Positions 34,647 to 45,860 of a DNA stretch of 64,000 nt are shown here, piece by piece. The notes under the pieces are model-generated. The model did not search any database. It saw only the letters and a list, made by a program, of their open reading frames with translations, and had not been told where the DNA came from. The first letter of the stretch is position 1. Each line of letters begins with the position of its first letter. This DNA comes from Taxillus chinensis (taxonomy: Eukaryota > Streptophyta > Magnoliopsida > Santalales > Loranthaceae). The stretch lies in contig CM042089.1 in the NCBI GenBank assembly GCA_023512835.1, forward strand, positions 15,199,965 through 15,263,964, in the 5' to 3' direction. The position numbers and the translations under genes were made by a program.

Positions 34647-35073
34647 TACTTTTTCAACTGTCAGATTCTAAATCATTCGTAAGTGATTTAACATTGACGG
34701 GGTGTTTGGATACAAATTAGCAAGATACTGAGATATGTTTCCGTCTTACCAGATGTGCTGGTAAGTTTCGTATACGAATTGCTGTCTTTTGATAGAGCGT
34801 TGCATATTTTTAGGGAGAACAAGAACATGATTTCATTGTTAATTTGTATCCAAACACGGGGGTCCTAAAAAAACAAAAAAACATTGATGGTGTTTTTCTT
34901 TTTTAAAAACTTGCGGTCCGCAAAATGCCACGTATCTTTTAAGCCAGGGCATAATTGTTTCTCCTACGGTTAATTGTGTGCACTGTTCATGATATTTATT
35001 AACACGCTGATCAAAACATTTTTCCTTGTTAACATGCAATATTACTGAAGCTTTATTATATATGCAAATGCAG
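34588..35073 (+). other. Probable last intron of the hAT-derived gene
   Basis: Donor GTAAGT at 34588 and acceptor AAATGCAG at 35073. Joined this way the protein would end V-D-S-I-R-L-L-M before TAG (35094-35096). Retention of the intron gives the stop at 34644-34646 instead. A MITE lies inside. Confidence 0.45.
34699..34862. mobile_element. 164-bp MITE in the gene's probable last intron
   Basis: Inverted ends GTGTTTGGATACAAATTA (34702) and TAATTTGTATCCAAACAC (34840-34857) match over 18 bases. The outer G runs differ slightly between ends and no target duplication can be fixed, so the superfamily is left open. Confidence 0.7.
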
Positions 35074-35096
35074 ATTCAATTCGGCTGTTGATGTAG

Positions 35097-35699
35097 TGGC
35101 TTGCAGCACAGCTTTCTTGGCCGACAAGTCCAAGATCCTCCGCGGCTCGCGGTTTGATGATGATGAATAATCATTTCTTTCATTCCTTTCGCTTGTTCCT
35201 CCGGCATAGGGGATGTTTGTCACATCAAAACCTCGATCATGATGAGATTGGCTTTAAATTTTTATTAATGAAATTCATATTCTATGTTTCTTTTTTATTA
35301 AAAATGATACACATTTTCATTATATTTTTGATTGATGTGTCAATTGTTATGTCATTAAAATTATATAAAATTTATATTATATTATATTATATTATATCCG
35401 AGATAGAGAGAAAGGATAGAGGGAGGGAGGGGCTTCGACTCTCGAGCAGTGCATCTAGACAGGTGGAGATAAAAATATAATATAAAATCTAAAATTAAGG
35501 CGAAAGAGGGAGTTTTTTGAAAATTAGAGTGGAAAACTCTACGGGGTTTGGGCATTGTGTCTCTCATTGATATTTACAAATAAAAAAAGAACTTAAATTA
35601 GATCACAGTATACAAAGTTATGATCATTTGAAGTTTTCATCGAAAATTATAGTTCACAGAATCTAGAAAATTGTATATCTTACCGTAGGAGAGGTGTTC
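35097..35699. other. 3' flank of the hAT-derived gene; ATATT microsatellite
   Basis: Likely 3'UTR and downstream DNA. A (TATAT/ATTAT) microsatellite spans 35367-35397. No separate gene is supported; the 108-codon frame at 35154 is AT-rich and fortuitous. Confidence 0.5.
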
Positions 35700-36030
35700 G
35701 ATGCTTGTTTAATGCTTGCTTGATGCTTGAGGCTTGCTCGAGCTTGTGGCTCGAGTAGCGTCCGTAAGTTATAAAAAATCACTCGACACTTGCTCGAGCT
35801 TAATTATATAGACCTGCTCGAGCTTGAGTCCCTGGTTGAACTTCACTCGACGCTTGCTCGAGCTTGAGTCTCGAGCAGTGTTTGTGTTGCCGTTGACGTG
35901 AGGGCCGTGGGAGAGGTGCTCGTTGCCTGTTTGAGGCTTGCTTGAGGTGTGCTCGAGTAGTATCTTTTTCTCTACGTTATGATTGGGGCTCAATCCTTTT
36001 ACTCGAGTTTCTGCTTGAACATCTACTCAA
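35700..36030. repeat. Degenerate CTCGAGC-rich repeat
   Basis: The words GCTTGCTCGAGCTTG, CTCGAGCAGTG and GCTCGAG recur about ten times at irregular spacing. A second CTCGAG-rich array is at 48740-48885, inside a chromovirus LTR. No coding interpretation fits. Confidence 0.6.
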
Positions 36031-36314
36031 CACTATATTTGAGCGATGATTTAGGAGCGCACTGATGCGTGACAAATGATGCTGATGTGGCTTATTCTAC
36101 CTCAGTCGGGGGTGCAAAGATATCGTAACACCAGTTGTACCTAATAGCGCTCTACATATTAATATTCCATCCCTAGTAAAACTAATAGATAGTGGGAATC
36201 TACTTGATTATGTATCCTTTGTTTGGTAAGTTATATAAAATAGATAAAAAATTTGGGGTGTAAAAGAGATGAAAAAAAGTGGAAAGAAAATGGGTCTATA
36301 GGATTGTTTGGAAT

Positions 36315-36866
36315 TATAGTTATCAGAATCGGATTAAATATCGATTCGGCTAAGGCATCGAGTGGTTGGGTTATTGGTTTAACCATCGGGTTAGTAATCG
36401 AACCGGTCATATAATTAATAATTGTATATAAATATATTAATAAAAAATAAATATTTTAAACTAATACATTGAAATTATACTTCTAATATAATATTATTTA
36501 TTTTTAATATATATTTTTAATATAAATTCTTAATAAATTTAAAAGTTTAGTGACATAAATTCATAGTAAAAGAAAAATCGAATAAAGTTTGAAAGGATAT
36601 GAAGTGAGATGTCAATATTAATTATTACTTTTAAATTAAATTGTATTATAAAATAAGTTAAATGATATTTTACTATTTTTTTTAAAATGACCGGTTCTGT
36701 AAAACCTGATTGGGTTATCTGAATCACAAAAAACCAACCGGGCCAGTTGGATTTCTCTAGTTTTTTTTTACAAAAATGATCCAAGTACAAAACTGGACCA
36801 GTTAAGTGCTCGAGTCACCGATTCATCGGTCCGACCGGTCGGATCGATTCGGTTCTGATAACTATA
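36315..36866. mobile_element. 552-bp hAT-type MITE
   Basis: Ends TATAGTTATCAGAATCGG and CGGTTCTGATAACTATA are inverted, with one mismatch in the first 17 bases. They are flanked by perfect 8-bp target duplications TTTGGAAT (36307-36314 and 36867-36874). The interior is AT-rich and non-coding. The perfect duplication suggests a fairly recent insertion. Confidence 0.9.
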
Positions 36867-36874
36867 TTTGGAAT

Positions 36875-37224
36875 GGAGAGAAAATGTATAGAAAAGTTAT
36901 TTAAAAATGATATTTTATATTGTAACAAAAATTTTAAAAATTATAATACTAATTTTATTACTATCAAATAAATGTAAGAGGATTAAAAAAGAAATAAAAG
37001 AGGAGCCGAAACATAAATTTGTAAAATTCAGTTTGATTTTTTCTTTTCCGTCAAATAGCTATTGTCAAATCTAATTGTTCATTTTATTTCAATTTTACTC
37101 TTCCATCGGCAATTGTTGATGTCACTTACATTGTCCTTATGCTTGCTCTTACATCGTCTTCTGCTATGTCTTTTAATTTATTTTATTTTCTCTTTCTGAT
37201 GTCATCATCATGCGGTAATGGAGA
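36875..37224. other. Intergenic, nothing recognised
   Basis: AT-rich DNA upstream of the ERF pseudogene. No promoter element is obvious. Confidence 0.45.
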
Positions 37225-37689
37225 GGCAACGCGGTAGCAATTGCTTCACTAATTGATCAAGCTAAGGAGATCAGATTCAAGGGTGTTCGAAAGCGGCCAT
37301 GGGGTTGACTCCCTACCAAGATTAGAGATCTCTTGAAAAAGGCGCACATCTGGCTTAACACCTTCGATTCCGTAGAGGCAGCAACGCATGCCTACGATGC
37401 TACAACCTTCTCCCTCTGTAGCTCCAAGACCAAGACCCATTTCCCTCCCCAGGAATCTACCACCTTCCTCCGACACAATAATAACCCAAATTTCATGTAC
37501 CACCTCGGCAGGGGCGATGGTGGGGTTCAAAATCAGCCCACAGTCGGAGTTGAATTAGAGGCTGACAACGAGCAGCTTGAGCAGCACCATCGTGTCCTCG
37601 AACCTTGCCCTGTCCATGTGCCCCCTCCCCCTAGACCACAACGAGTCCATATTCACGTGATCATAGTCAAAGACTGTCGCAGCGAGTGA
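37225..37689 (+). pseudogene. AP2/ERF transcription factor pseudogene
   Basis: One frame reads an AP2/ERF DNA-binding domain: FKGVRKRPWG, a stop (TGA, 37306-37308) where Arg or Lys is usual, then LPTKIRDLLKKAHIWLNTF, DSVEAATHAYDATTFSL and KTKTHFP. The order GVRxRPWG...AEIRD...WLGTF...AYDxAA...NFP is that of the single-domain ERF family. Further changes (IRDLLKK for IRDP, LNTF for LGTF) and the absence of an upstream in-frame ATG indicate a dead copy. The frame continues as a Pro/His-rich tail to 37689. Confidence 0.8.
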
Positions 37690-38109
37690 TTCATCGTCTT
37701 CCATTAACGACGTTATAGTTGTAGTAACCTGTGTTTAGTTGATAAACAATAAGACAAGGGGTATTATTGGAAATCAATTTTACACAGCAATTTTGTATAT
37801 CAAATCTCCTTGTTTGTTATGTTAAAAAAAGTAGTTGTTAAAGGTTTTACTTTGTAACAGCCCAAGTCCCCCATAACATGATATTGTCCGGTTCAGGGCC
37901 TAAGCCCAATCTTCGGTTTTGTTCTTGACAGTGTAATCCATGCACCCCAAAATGCGTCGTGCCAGGAGAGGTATCTACGCCTTCTTATGAGGCATACTTT
38001 GTACTCCTCCCCAGCCGATGTTAGATTTGCAAAGTCCTCGGACTCCACAATCCACCCCCCTTAGGAGGCCTACGTTCTCATGGGACTATGACACATCGAC
38101 CTGGTCCCC

Positions 38110-38122
38110 AGCTCTGATACCA
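38110..38122 (-). other. Primer-binding site of the TRIM
   Basis: Minus-strand TGGTATCAGAGCT, two bases inside LTR2, complementary to the 3' end of initiator tRNA-Met. Confidence 0.85.
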
Positions 38123-38213
38123 TCTGTAACCATCCAAGTCCCCCGTAGCACGATATTTTCCGGTTCAAGGCCCAAGCCCAATCTCCGATTTTGTTCTTGG
38201 CAGTGCAACCCAT

Positions 38214-38598
38214 TGTCACCGGGTCAGCCTTTATAGCAGCTTAACCCGTGCGGCACCTAGTTCCCACCCGTACGAAAGAACGCTAGGTCAGCCTAACTCG
38301 TCGCATTTTGATCGGAACCCATTGATCCGTTGTAAAGCAATTGTATAGGGAAACGCTTAGTAGAAGATCAATTTAAACGAAGGCAACAAACGATTGTATT
38401 GATTGCTTGAAAGCTTTACAACATCACTCCCCTACATATAGATGTTAACACTTTTCTGGCTATGTCGCCAGGAGACATCATATATGATCGAAATCTAAAA
38501 TCTCTACAACTTACTTTATAAGCTAAGTACAACACTTTACAAGGGGAAAATACCCCAAAATAGCCTAAGTGTGCTAGGATAAGCCTCGGTCCGTGACA
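38214..38598 (-). repeat. Chromovirus 3' LTR
   Basis: It runs from TGTCACCGGGTC (38214) to CCGTGACA (38598). Most differences from the partner are transitions, including CTGG to TTGG, as expected from decay of methylated cytosine. The chromodomain frame runs into it and stops at 38574. Confidence 0.9.
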
Positions 38599-41500
38599 TT
38601 CTCCCCCACCTGATTTCGCAGCGTCCTCGTTGCGTCTTCGGCTTCCTCGAGCTCGTCAAACTGCTTGATGTAGCGTTCGACTCCTTCACGGTATTCTTCA
38701 ATCTCCTTGGAGAATTGCCCCAAATCCTCTTCCTTCTCCCAGCTTGCCTCTTCAACCGGCTTGTTCTTCCATTGGACGTAGTAATCCACCCGGCTTGGAT
38801 CTACGCCTCTTCTTGGCACGACTCTACGAGAATGGATTTTCTCTATCTCTTTGTCGTAGGTCTTGCCTGTTGATACTGTTGGTGTCCACACCGTCCGTTG
38901 TCCGCTCGTATCTTCCAAGTCTTCGTGGTAAGGCTTGAGCAAACTAATGTGGAACACCTGGATGCCTTTGTAAGCTAGTCGGGAAGTCCAGTTTGTATGA
39001 GACCTTCCCAACTCTCTTAAGTACTTTGAAAGGCCCCTCATAACGGCACACCAAACCCTTATGCAATTGTCTAAGTGCTTTGGTTTGGCGCGGAAGGAGT
39101 TTGAGCATCACCATGTCTCCTTCTTGAAATTCTAAGGGCCTCCTTTGTTGATCCGCCCACTTCTTCATCTTCTTCGCCGCTTTGTGCAAGTATGCCCTGG
39201 CCAGATCCGTCTGTTCATGCAATCCTTTTGCAAACTTGAACGCCGTGGGGCTTTTTCCAGTGTACCCCCGAGTGATGGAAGTGGGCGTCAATGGTTGCTG
39301 CCTAGTTGTGAGTTCGAACGGACTCTCGTTTGTGGACTCGCTCTTCTGCAAGTTATATGAGAATTGGGCTATGTCCAACAACTTGGCCCAATCTCTTTGG
39401 TTGGCACTCACGTAGTGCCTCAGATACAGCTCCAATAAGCCATTGACACGTTCAGTTTGGCCGTCTGTTTGTGGATGGAAACTTGTTGAAAAGTTTAAGT
39501 CTGAACCCATTATCCGGAACAACTCGGTCCAAAACCGCCCAGTGAATCATGAGTCCCGATCGCTCACAATTGTCTTTGGAATGCCCCAGTACTTCACCAC
39601 GTACTTGAAGAATAGTCGGGCCGTGTCGTCTGCCGTGCAGTCCTTCGAAGCTGGAATGAAAACTCCATACTTAGAGAATTGGTCGACCACCACAATGATC
39701 GTACCACATCCTTCGGATCTTTGGAGACAAACAATGAAGTCCATCGAAACACTTTTCCAAGGTCTTTCCGGAGTGGGCAATGGTTCTAACAGTCCCGCCG
39801 ATTGCCGATTCTCTATCTTGTCTTGTTGGCACACAAGACAAGTCCGCACATACACTTGGACGTCCTCGTAAAGTTGAGGCCAGTAATAGCTCCGTTCCAC
39901 CAACGCCAAGGTACGATCGACTCCAGGATGGCCAGCCCACCGTGAGTCGTGACATTCTTTGAGGATGTCTCTCCTCAAACTTCCCCACTTAGGAACGTAC
40001 ACCCGTTCCCCTCGAGTATGGAGCAAGTTATCCCTTAGCCAAAATCGTCGCGTCTTCCCAGCCTTGACACATTCCACCAAGGACTTGGCTAATGGATCGT
40101 GCTCCATTCTTTCCTTCAGTTTGTCCACTAGGGGGAATTGTGGTTGGCTAATGGCTGCAAGTTCCGCCTTCCGACTTAGTGCATCGGCCACTACATTATT
40201 TGTGCCTGGTTTGTACTCGAGCACAAAGTCGAATTCCGTTAGGAGTCCTTGCCACCATGCTTGCTTCGGAGTTAAGTTCCTTTGAGTTAGAAAATAACTC
40301 GTAGCAATGTTGTCCGTTTTCACCACAAACTTGGACCCTAGCAAGTAATGCCTCCACACCCGAAGGTAATGCATAACAGCCGTTATCTCCTTCTCATGCA
40401 CCGCTTACCTCCGTTCGGTGCCATTGAGTTTCCGGCTTTCATATGCTACAGGATGCCCCTCCTGTATTAGAACTCCACCGATGGCAAAGTCTGAAGCATC
40501 CGTGTGAACTTCATAAGGCTTTGTATGGTCCGGTAGTGCCATCACCGGTCCGTTTGTCATGGCTAGCTTCAACTTCTCGAATGCCTCTTGGCAAGCATCA
40601 TCCCACACCCAAGTCTTGTTCTTCTTTAATAGTTTCGTCAAGGGTGCGACAATGTGGGAATAGCCGCGGATGAATCTTCTATAGTAGTTAACCAAGCCAA
40701 GGAAGGAACGCATCTCAGGGACTTTCTTTGGCGTCTCCCATTCCTTGATGGCCAACACTTTCTTATTGTCCATCTTTAGTTTGCCGCCGCCAATGATGTG
40801 ACCTAAGAAGGGCACCTCCTTCTTCGCAAAGTCACATTTCCCCTTCTTCACAAAGAGTTGGTTCTCCCTTAAGATTTGGAAAACCTGTCATAAGTGTGCC
40901 TTGTGTTCCTCCACCATTTTGCTATAGACGACAATGTCATCAAGGTACACCACGACGAATCTATCCAAGTATGGTTGGAAGATCCGATTCATCAACGTAC
41001 AGAATGTGGCAGGGGCGTTTGTGAGGCCAAAGGGCATCACCAAAAACTCGTAAGAGCCGTATCTTGTGACGCACGCCGTCTTTGCCTCATCACCTTCGGC
41101 TATCCGCACTTGCCAATATCCCGACCGCAAGTCTAGCTTTGAGAACCATCTCGCAGCACCAAGTTGATCAAAGAGGTCGGACATAAGTGGGATGGGGTAG
41201 CTGTTCTTCACCGTTATCTTGTTTAGTGCCCTATAGTCAATGCATAGCCGCATCGACCCATCGTGCTTCTTTTGGAACAACACCGGTGCTCCAAATGGCG
41301 CTTTGGATGGCCGAATGAATCCGGCCTCCAATAAGTCCTTCAGTTGTTTCCGAAGTTCCTCCAACTCTGGTGGTGCCATCCGATAGGGCACCGCAGCAGT
41401 AGGCCTTGCACTAGCCTCTAGTTCGATCTTATGGTCCACCTCCCGCTTCGGTGGAAGTTGTTTGGGGAGTTCGGGTGGTATAACGTCCTCAAACTCTTCA

Positions 41501-42063
41501 AGGACCGTCTTCACTTTGGTTGGGGGCTCCTCCCTAACACTTGGGCCTTCTTCCTTCACCATGGAAATGAAGGTTGGCTCCTGTCATCTAACTCCTTTAG
41601 ACAGTTGGAGTGCCGAAAGAGACTTCGCCTTGAGCTCTTCCTCCCGCATTACCTTCACCATGCACGTTTTCCCCTCGTCCATGATGCACATTGTGTTAGT
41701 GCTAGGAATTAGAATTGCCCGCACCTGGTCAACGAACTCCATCCCCAACACCATGGGATAGTCGTCCATCGACACCACAGAGAGATTCACCTTGCCTCTC
41801 CACTCGCCAATACTTAGCTCGACACCTCGAGCCACGCCATGGATTGGACTGGCACTGGAGTTCACCGCCTTTAGCCAGCCCTTCTCTTCCTTGTAGACTA
41901 TCCCCAGTCTACGAGCTTCTTCGATCTTGATGAAGTTGTTGGTTGCACCCGTGTCCACCAAGGCCTTAGTTTCAAGGTTGTTGGCCTTAGCGAGCACGTA
42001 CATGCGCCCCTTCTGTCGTCCGGATGGTGGCACCTCCACCTTCGCCTTGATCGCATTGAGGAG
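38574..42063 (-). pseudogene. Chromovirus pol: protease, RT, RNase H, integrase, chromodomain
   Basis: Protease LVDTGATNNF (about 41945), RT with [12 protein letters not shown] and YLDDIVVYS (about 40925), RNase H with [13 protein letters not shown] and KTDNIATSYFL, integrase zinc region HPGVDRTLALVERSYYWP to CLVCQQDKIENR, core VVVDQFSKYGVF, IVSDRDS and FHPQTDGQTERVN, then a chromodomain at about 38850-38650 (IEKIHSRRVV, VDYYVQWKNKP, EASWEKEEDL). All parts share one frame except after 38957-38961, where CAG reads CAGG and shifts HPVFHIS to HPGVPH. In-frame stops lie at 41584 (CGA to TGA), 40888 (CGA to TGA), 40405 (TAA) and 39547 (CGA to TGA). Confidence 0.9.
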
Positions 42064-43269
42064 CTACAAGGAACCAAGTCGTGGATCCCTCGCATCCCTT
42101 CCTTCGTCTTCATTGATCATTGCCGAGAGCTTGGAGCGCTTCGGGCACTCAAACGCCTTGTGAGGGCCTTTGCAAAGGAAACAAGAGATCTTTGGTTTCT
42201 CCCCATCCTTGGAACTATTCGCGAAATATTTTGGGCGAAAGTCCTTAGATGGTTGGAAGGGTCTCCCTTTTCCTTCACTTCGGTTGTCTCCCCCACGCTT
42301 CTCCTTGTGGAACCTGTTCGCCTTGGAAGTCGATGAAGAGCTGGTGGCCTTCTCCGGCTTCTTATATTCGATGAGTGATTCGGCCACCGTCATGGCCGAC
42401 GCCAGGTCTTGTACATTCCTCCGCTGCAGCTTCAGCTTCGCCCATTGTTGCAATCCGTCCATGAAGGAAAATAATGAATCCTTCGCGGACATGTCCAGGA
42501 TCTCCAAGATGAGCTCTGAAAACTCGCGGGCGTACTCCCGCACCGTGCCTTTGTGGGTAAGGCGCCGAAGTTTCGCCCGGGACTCGTCCTCCGCGTTCTG
42601 GGGATAGAACTGGGCCTTGATCTCCCGCTTGAAATCCGCCCAATTGTCGATAATACATAGGCCGCACTCCTTGTCGGCATATCGTCGCCTCCACCACACC
42701 ATAGCCGAATCGACTAAGTATAGTGGAGCGGTCTTTACCTTCTTTGCCTCGTTGACAATGTTCAAGGCATCGAAGTACTGCTCCATGGTCCAGAGGAAGT
42801 TGTCTAACTCCCTCGCATTCCTTAACCCAGCATAGGTCTTAGGTTTCGGTACGTCGATTTTGGAGCTGGAATGGCCGCCAACGCCACCTTGGGTGACCGC
42901 CATCTTGCAGGGAGACCAATCCGCCTTGATCTCTTTGATTTCCTCCTGCATCGCCAGGATCTGGGACGTGAGAGTGTCCATTAGGCCGTCGAACCGAGAG
43001 TTCATGTCATCCATGACGGAGTTGAGAAGCCCTTGCATCCTCCCAAAGCTTTCCTCACCCTCTGAGTCCAGCTTTTCGATGCTTTCAGTGTGCTCCTCGA
43101 CCACCTCCATCTATTCGGCTAACGCCAACTCCAATTTGGCTAGCCGACTCTCCAGCGGACATGTTTCCCTCGAAACGGACTTATCTCTCCTCTGGTCCTT
43201 AGCGTGGTGCTCCTTGTCGCGGCCTTCATGGTCGCCACCACTAATGACAACAGATCCTCCGTTTGTCAT
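42064..43269 (-). pseudogene. Chromovirus gag
   Basis: From ATG at 43269 it reads MTNGGSVVISGGDHEGRDKE, meets one TAG at about 43111 and continues unbroken to a TAG at 42064. Domains: coiled-coil-like N-terminal part (EEHTESIEKLDSEGEESF), capsid with YAGLRNARELDNFLWTMEQY, MVWWRRRY and REYAREFSELILEI, and a single CX2CX4HX4C knuckle (CFLCKGPHKAFEC) near 42150. Both stops are explained by CAG to TAG. The gag and pol frames are the same, so one polyprotein is expected. Confidence 0.88.
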
Positions 43270-43322
43270 TTTTGCACCGTCTCAAAGTTTTGATTGTTCC
43301 ACCGAACTTTAGCACCGAACTG

Positions 43323-43335
43323 TGCTCTGATACCA
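43323..43335 (-). other. Primer-binding site of the Galadriel-like element
   Basis: Minus-strand TGGTATCAGAGCA, two bases inside the 5' LTR: an exact initiator tRNA-Met complement. Confidence 0.92.
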
Positions 43336-43337
43336 CT

Positions 43338-43722
43338 TGTCACGGGGTCAGCCTTTATAGCAGCTTAACCCGTGCGGCACCTAGTTCCCACCCGTACGAA
43401 GGAACGCTAGGTCAGCCTAACTCGTCGCATTTGGATCGGAACCCATCGATCCGTTGTAAAGCAATTGTGTAGGGAAGCGCTTAGCGGAAGATCGATTTAA
43501 ACGAAGGCAACAAACGATTGTATTGATTGCTTGAAAGCTTTACAACATCACTCCCTTACATATAGATGTTAACACTTTTTTGGCTATGTCGCCAGGAGAC
43601 ATCATATATGATCGAAATCTAAAATCTCTACAACTTACTCTATAAGCTAAGTACAATACTTTACAAGGGGGAAATACTCCAAAATAGCCTAAGTGTGTTA
43701 GGATTAGCCTCGGTCTGTGACA
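43338..43722 (-). repeat. Chromovirus 5' LTR
   Basis: The 385-bp partner of 38214-38598, from TGTCACGGGGTC to CTGTGACA. Confidence 0.9.
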
Positions 43723-43834
43723 CCATGCACCCCAAAACACGTCGTGTTAGGAGAGGTATCCATGCCCTATTATGAGGTACGCTTCGTTTTCCTCCCCAAT
43801 CGATGTAGGACTTACAAAGTCCTCAGACTCTACA

Positions 43835-44140
43835 GACTTTCCACAATCTATAGATTTTATTGGCTTCCCAAACACGGGAAAATTTAATTTCCACACATTT
43901 TCTCTACCAACCCACTTTTATATCCTTTTTCAATACCAACCAAACACAATGGTAGAGTAAACTTCAAAAGTAGTCTTTAATCATTGTCATAGTTGGTGGT
44001 AAGGCCACCCAAAGTAATTAAGGGAGCTCAGATGCATCAGTAATAAAAGGATCAACAAAGTGATCAAACGTAATTTAATTGAAAAAAATCTAAATCGTTA
44101 AGGAAATGCATAACAAAGTGTGTAACTTCATGCAAATACA
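43835..44140. other. Intergenic, nothing recognised
   Basis: The right target-duplication copy of the TRIM (GACTT, 43835-43839) is followed by AT-rich DNA without a recognised feature. Confidence 0.45.
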
Positions 44141-44700
44141 CAATAATTGTGGCAGTCGAGTCTTCCCCTGTAGCATATATTGTACACTTTGGACTTTTGG
44201 CCCACATGGATTTGTTCTTGGTAGGATTCACCGACTCGGAATTATCTCGAGTATTACCCCTAAAATGCATCTTCCAGGAGAGGTTTTTACCCCTCCTATT
44301 GTCTTTGCTTTTGGTTGTTTCAGGTGCTTACAAGAGCTAGGAGGATCACCAGAGGTAAAGACCTTGTGTGTATTTGTTTGTTTTGTTGGATTGTAATGAT
44401 GTAACCCCGTGGGGGAAAGAATGTTATTTGTGTACAATGGATTTTTCTGTATTCGTGTGCTCTATGTGTGGAAGGGATTAGGGACAGCACCCGTGCTAAG
44501 GTCCCCTTCTTGGTGTTATCACCAACCCCTTGTCCCTTCGGGTGCGGGCATGGGGATTCACTAATCGGTTTTTGCGTATTGGAAATCCGGGACGTGACAG
44601 TTCTTGCCCCCAAAACGTGTCTGCCAAGAGAGGTTTCTGCCCTTACCTATGTAGTAAGCTTTGTTCCCCTCTTCAATCCATGTGGGATCTCATAATAATA
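44141..44700. mobile_element. TRIM LTR fragments around a chromovirus LTR tail
   Basis: 44150-44302 and 44600-44697 resemble two partial copies of the TRIM LTR (for example CCAGGAGAGGTTTTTACCCC and CCAAGAGAGGTTTCTGCCC). Between them lies the end of a plus-strand Tekay-type LTR: TTTCAGGTGCTTACAAGAGC, GTAACCCCGTGGGGGAAAGA, CCTTGTCCCTTCGGGTGCGG, and a terminal GGGACGTGACA at 44599. GTTCT occurs at both 44214-44218 and 44600-44604, but this may come from the TRIM sequence itself. Confidence 0.5.
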
Positions 44701-45289
44701 TAAAAATTATCAGTAAAATATTATAGAAATTTAAATACAAATACATGGTTAATAAAACTCAAACAACCAATAACAAATGGATTATAATTTTTAAAAATTT
44801 ATAAATAATGATTTTAAAACATATGTACACATGACTGTTTTTTCGTCCTTTTTTTGTGGTTTGCTCCCATGATTTTGTGGAGAGATGAATGAGGGAAATT
44901 AGAGTTTGAGGGAACTTGAGAAGTTTAGCTTGCTTTTTATGTATGTATGTCTTGTCTTGATTTAATGTGCATGAGATGTCACAACTGTTATATATGCCAT
45001 ATCTGCTTTAACATGTTTGGTAGATACATGAGATGCCATGATTATTTGGATTCTTGTATATAATGATGACTTGTTCCTATGAGGCCAACCTGGATAAAAA
45101 GCTTGTGGGCTACTGTGCTTGAGAGACCTTGCTTGAGATGACCTGAGGGGTCAAAAGATTCTGGAGAGGTTTGACCAAAATGAATTGTATGATTTATCTG
45201 GTTAAGTTGGGGATTTACATATGACACTACACGAGCACATGCTATACTTTGCATATAAAATATTTGAGCTGAGATAAATTAGTGAGATA
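44701..45289. other. AT-rich sequence, nothing recognised
   Basis: No coding frame or terminal repeat. It may be old LTR sequence leading into the tail at 45290. Confidence 0.4.
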
Positions 45290-45860
45290 TGATCCCTACT
45301 GAGCTGTGGTTGCTCACCTCCTTTGTTGTATTTTTCTCTATTTGTTTTAGGTACCTATAGGAGATAGGAGGCTCCCCAAGGTGGAAACTCTAGTTCTAGT
45401 TCCCTCTATTATTATTTTTATTTGGATTTGGCTATTATAAACATGTTATAACCCCAAGGGGGAATGATTTATGTATTAATTACTTTGGATTGGAATGAAA
45501 TTTCTATTTGTCATATATGAGCATATATGATTGATATGATAAGTAGGTGGGGACGTCACCCATGCTAAGGTCTCCTTTTAGGTATTATCATCAATCCATT
45601 ATCCATTCGGGTGCGGGCATAAAGATTCACTAACCAGTTTTCTTGGGTTAAAAATCTGGGTGGTGATAGTTATGCTCACTTGACAAAGTACAGGATTACC
45701 CCTGATGTATGATTTTACAAAATTATTTGAGTCTGCACCCATGGTGTAGTCTTCTCTAGTGTTTATTACCAACTTTTTAACCCTTTGGATTTGGGTTTGG
45801 AGAAGTTACGTTCTCAGTTTTGGGTCTCTTGGAAATTGGGGGAATGATAGTATGCATGCT
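45290..45860 (+). mobile_element. Two decayed chromovirus LTR tails
   Basis: The first repeats the phrases of 53095-53435 (GAGCTGTGGTTGCTCACCTC, CATAACCCCAAGGGGGAA, CATTCGGGTGCGGGCAT) and ends near GGTGGTGATAG (45670). The second, shorter tail ends near GGGGGAATGATAG (45850). Both are in plus orientation and strongly decayed. Confidence 0.45.

Larger units (their letters stand above)
38214..43722 (-). mobile_element. Galadriel/Reina-like chromovirus (Ty3/Gypsy), 5.5 kb
   Basis: It has 385-bp LTRs at 38214-38598 and 43338-43722, an intact primer site (43323-43335), a polypurine tract (38599-38610), and a single leftward gag-pol frame broken by about six stops and one frameshift. CCAT is duplicated at the insertion point (38210-38213 and 43723-43726). 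By eye the LTRs differ at about 18 of 385 positions. Size, short LTRs and C-terminal chromodomain fit the Galadriel or Reina clades; I cannot separate them without a tree. Confidence 0.88.
37853..43834 (-). mobile_element. TRIM (non-coding LTR element) carrying a nested chromovirus
   Basis: LTR1 37853-38049 and LTR2 38125-38213 plus 43723-43834 are about 197 bp each and start TGTAACAGCCCAAGTCC on the plus strand. The internal part is only about 75 bp, with polypurine complement CCACCCCCC (38052) and primer site complement AGCTCTGATACCA (38110-38122). Flanks TACTT and GACTT agree in four of five bases. It encodes nothing and would need helper proteins. A 5.5-kb chromovirus sits in LTR2 after GTGCAACCCAT. 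Confidence 0.87.

Noticed and set aside
42064..42066. Programmed TAG readthrough between gag and pol of the Galadriel-like element
   Set aside because: Several other stops of the same C-to-T kind occur in the same frame, so mutation is the simpler explanation.
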